Below are positions 6,798 to 8,184 of a DNA stretch of 8,184 nucleotides, one piece after another. A program made the translations under genes and the position numbers. Below the pieces are notes generated by a model that did not search any database, was not told the origin of the DNA, and worked only from the letters and a program-made list of their open reading frames with translations. Source of the stretch: an uncultured Lachnospira sp. (GTDB lineage Bacteria; Bacillota; Clostridia; Lachnospirales; Lachnospiraceae); the NCBI GenBank assembly GCA_900772425.1, contig CAAHEK010000026.1, forward strand, positions 1 to 8,184, given 5' to 3'. Each line of letters begins with the position of its first letter. Within the stretch, counting starts at the first letter, position 1.

Positions 6798-6854
6798 GTG
6801 TGTATTATCCTTCCCTGCTATTTTTAATATCTTGAACTCACTCAGATATTTTCT

Positions 6855-7616
6855 TTATTTATTCAAATAGCCTGTATAACTTGCTGTTTCAAGAATATCA
6901 TTAGCTCTCTTAATCTGGTCTCTGTCTGGTGGCATTACATCTGATAATGAATAAGGTATTCCAAGGTTCTCCCACTTAAATACTCCCAATGTATGATATG
7001 GAAGCACTTCAAATCTTTGTACTGTCTTAAGAGATTTTACAAAATCTCTCAACCTTATTAAATCATTCTCATCATCAGTATATCCCGGAACAAGCACATG
7101 TCTTATCCACATATCTTTTCCGTTATCTGATAAATATCTGGCAAGCTGAAGAATATTGGAATTGGTCCATCCTGTTATCTGCTTATGTTTTTCATCATCT
7201 ATATGCTTAATATCAAGCATAAAAAGGTCTGTAACCTTCATAAGTTCATCAAACTGACTCTTAAATGGTTCTTCCATTGTGAATGGATTTCCTGATGTAT
7301 CAAGTGTTGTGTGAACATTTTCCTTCTTAGCAAGCTTAAACAGTTCTGTAACAAACTCCATCTGAAGCATTGCCTCTCCACCACTTACTGTGATACCACC
7401 ATTATTCTTCCAATAATTGCGGTATCTGTATGCTTTATCAAATACCTCCTGGGCTGTCATTAATTCTCCGCCCTCCATTGACCATGTCTCAGGATTATGG
7501 CAATATTTACATCTCATATGACATCCCTGTAAAAATACAATATATCTTACTCCCGGTCCATCTACCGAACCAAAACTTTCTACAGAATGAACTCTTCCTT
7601 TTATATCACTGCTCAT
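6855..7616 (-). CDS. pflA: Pyruvate formate-lyase-activating enzyme (radical SAM)
   Basis: A 253-residue radical S-adenosylmethionine enzyme that installs the glycyl radical on pyruvate formate-lyase and so enables anaerobic pyruvate cleavage to formate and acetyl-CoA. The start SVESFGSVDGPGVR (11-24) and the CxxxCxxC cluster C32, C36 and C39 (GCHMRCKYCHNP) bind the 4Fe-4S cluster; SGGEAM (78-83) is the SAM-binding motif. DTSG, DIKH and RHVLVPGYTDDEND follow in the order seen in PflA. The length matches the family (about 245-260) and there is no extra ferredoxin domain, which separates it from glycerol dehydratase or benzylsuccinate activases. GAGG lies close upstream of ATG 7616, and a promoter lies at 7681-7710. 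The usual upstream pflB is not present; the adjoining sequence is a gene remnant. A degV gene follows in the same direction. Confidence 0.95.
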   Translation of the reverse strand: MSSDIKGRVHSVESFGSVDGPGVRYIVFLQGCHMRCKYCHNPETWSMEGGELMTAQEVFDKAYRYRNYWKNNGGITVSGGEAMLQMEFVTELFKLAKKENVHTTLDTSGNPFTMEEPFKSQFDELMKVTDLFMLDIKHIDDEKHKQITGWTNSNILQLARYLSDNGKDMWIRHVLVPGYTDDENDLIRLRDFVKSLKTVQRFEVLPYHTLGVFKWENLGIPYSLSDVMPPDRDQIKRANDILETASYTGYLNK

Positions 7617-7680
7617 GTTTAACCTCTTTCTATTTATATCTTATTGATTATTCTTTGTTTATTATTGACTCTTATTTTGT

Positions 7681-7710
7681 ATTATATCAGTTTTGGGGCT
7701 TTAATTTCAA
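7681..7710 (-). promoter_or_regulatory. Extended -10 sigma-A promoter for pflA-degV
   Basis: Read leftward, TTGAAA (bases 7710-7705), an 18-bp spacer and a consensus TATAAT (bases 7686-7681) preceded by TGA form an extended -10 promoter. Transcription would begin near 7674, about 58 nt before pflA. The promoter overlaps the left end of the decayed gene fragment on the other strand. Confidence 0.7.
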
Positions 7711-7942
7711 GCATATCGCACTTGATTCAGATAAATATACATTTTATAATGAGGATGTAAAAAATGTCTTTAATATAATAAACAAAATTTACAATAAAGA
7801 TATACAATCACTATTTAAAGAATATAATTCTAATAATGTTGATTATGATGTTATAGAACTTATAAGTATAATCACAGCTACACCTAAATTACTTGAATTT
7901 TGTAATAAGCAGGAGCAGGGAGGGAAAATAAACATGTGTAAC
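7700..7942 (+). pseudogene. Probable remnant of an Rpn/PD-(D/E)XK transposase-like gene (C-terminal part)
   Basis: One plus-strand frame reads like the C-terminal region of the Rpn-type nuclease/putative transposase proteins common in clostridia. It has a charged helical stretch (from DSDKYTFYNEDVKNVF) and ends QEQGGKINMCN, matching the GGxxNMCxAL motif that normally precedes a Glu/Gly-rich repeat tail. Here the frame then turns hydrophobic (from 7943) and stops at 7990. A 2-base change at the repeated AACATG (7931-7945) would restore a GCA codon. There is no plausible start codon with an RBS and no N-terminal nuclease part: to the left the frame runs into pflA antisense. I call it a decayed fragment. 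The family assignment rests on recalled motif style only. Confidence 0.45.
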
Positions 7943-8049
7943 ATGCATTTATTTATCTATCTACTTGCTTTAACCATTTTTATATTTTAGGGTATGTTAT
8001 ACAATATATCCCCCTCAATTAATCACATAAACTGTATAGATATTTGTTA
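7943..8049. other. AT-rich gap with no recognised feature
   Basis: Together with the remnant, this fills the 433 bases between pflA and the right-edge gene. I see no RNA gene, clear promoter or terminator hairpin here, including none right after the stop of the right-edge gene. Confidence 0.5.
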
Positions 8050-8184
8050 CTATTTATTAACAACAGAGATGACAAATGGCAATGTGTCTAACGGAATTAT
8101 ATTAGCTATTTTTTCAGCTTTGTCCATACTTTCTATATCAGTGATACTAAACTTGCCTTCACTTATAACACTTTTAACTGTAGG
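8050..8184 (-). CDS. C-terminal end of an unrecognised protein (5' part beyond window)
   Basis: A minus-strand frame is open from the right edge for 44 codons and ends at TAG (bases 8052-8050). The visible end reads VKSVISEGKFSITDIESMD, then KAEKIANIIPLDTLPFVISV and a final VNK. It is a balanced, soluble-looking sequence with normal composition, and it is the longest open stretch here, so it is probably a real gene end. I do not recognise the family. It points toward pflA but is separated from it by the gene remnant, so it is not evidence of a pflB-pflA operon: pyruvate formate-lyase ends in a glycyl-radical loop region that does not resemble this tail. Confidence 0.5.
   Translation of the reverse strand, partial: PTVKSVISEGKFSITDIESMDKAEKIANIIPLDTLPFVISVVNK

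Noticed and set aside
7430..7690. Left part of the plus-strand frame running from 7430 to 7990 as a gene
   Set aside because: It is antisense to a well-supported pflA and to its promoter; only the part after about 7700 looks protein-like.
1..8184. CRISPR array, tRNA, rRNA or riboswitch
   Set aside because: No regularly spaced repeats, tRNA-like cloverleaf or conserved riboswitch core was seen on either strand.

Overview
The window is AT-rich, and its gene content suggests a strictly or facultatively anaerobic low-GC Firmicute, most likely a Lachnospiraceae-type Clostridium relative. It has a glycyl-radical (pyruvate formate-lyase) activase, a DegV protein, a DtxR-family regulator, a clostridial-style Y-family polymerase/YolD pair and an M15 D,D-peptidase. 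Ribosome binding sites are mostly GGAGG-like and the promoters are sigma-A-like. The assignment to a family of bacteria is inference from gene style, not a database match.

Left part (1-2281). A very large minus-strand gene starts at 2068 and runs off the left edge (689 codons visible). Read in one uninterrupted frame, it encodes an adenosine deaminase with its zinc-site residues, followed by a RelA/SpoT-type alarmone synthetase domain and a further C-terminal extension. This purine-deaminase/alarmone-synthetase fusion is the most unusual object in the window. In the synthetase domain the ATP-side and metal-binding motifs are kept, but the usual GYxSxH acceptor-recognition motif is replaced. 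The gene is divergent from a small DtxR/MntR-like metalloregulator (2282-2644). Each gene has a good sigma-A promoter in the 213-bp gap between the two chosen starts, and the regulator ends at an intrinsic terminator.

Middle (2708-5945). A Y-family translesion polymerase of the UmuC/UvrX type (2750-4348), with a beta-clamp binding motif, is followed 22 bp later by a YolD-like partner (4371-4826). Next comes a membrane-anchored VanY-like D,D-carboxypeptidase (4891-5826). A strong bidirectional terminator separates this rightward set from the leftward genes that follow.

Right part (5946-8184). On the minus strand, pflA (7616-6855) is followed 57 bp downstream by a DegV-family lipid-binding protein (6797-5946), probably as one transcript ending at the shared terminator. 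No pyruvate formate-lyase gene lies directly upstream of pflA. Instead there is a strong promoter next to what looks like a decayed fragment of an Rpn/PD-(D/E)XK-type transposase-like gene, then an AT-rich stretch, then the last 44 codons of an unrecognised minus-strand gene cut by the right edge.

The genes do not form one pathway. The window holds four transcription units: the alarmone/purine fusion, its divergent metalloregulator, a DNA-damage-tolerance pair with a cell-wall peptidase, and an anaerobic-metabolism pair.
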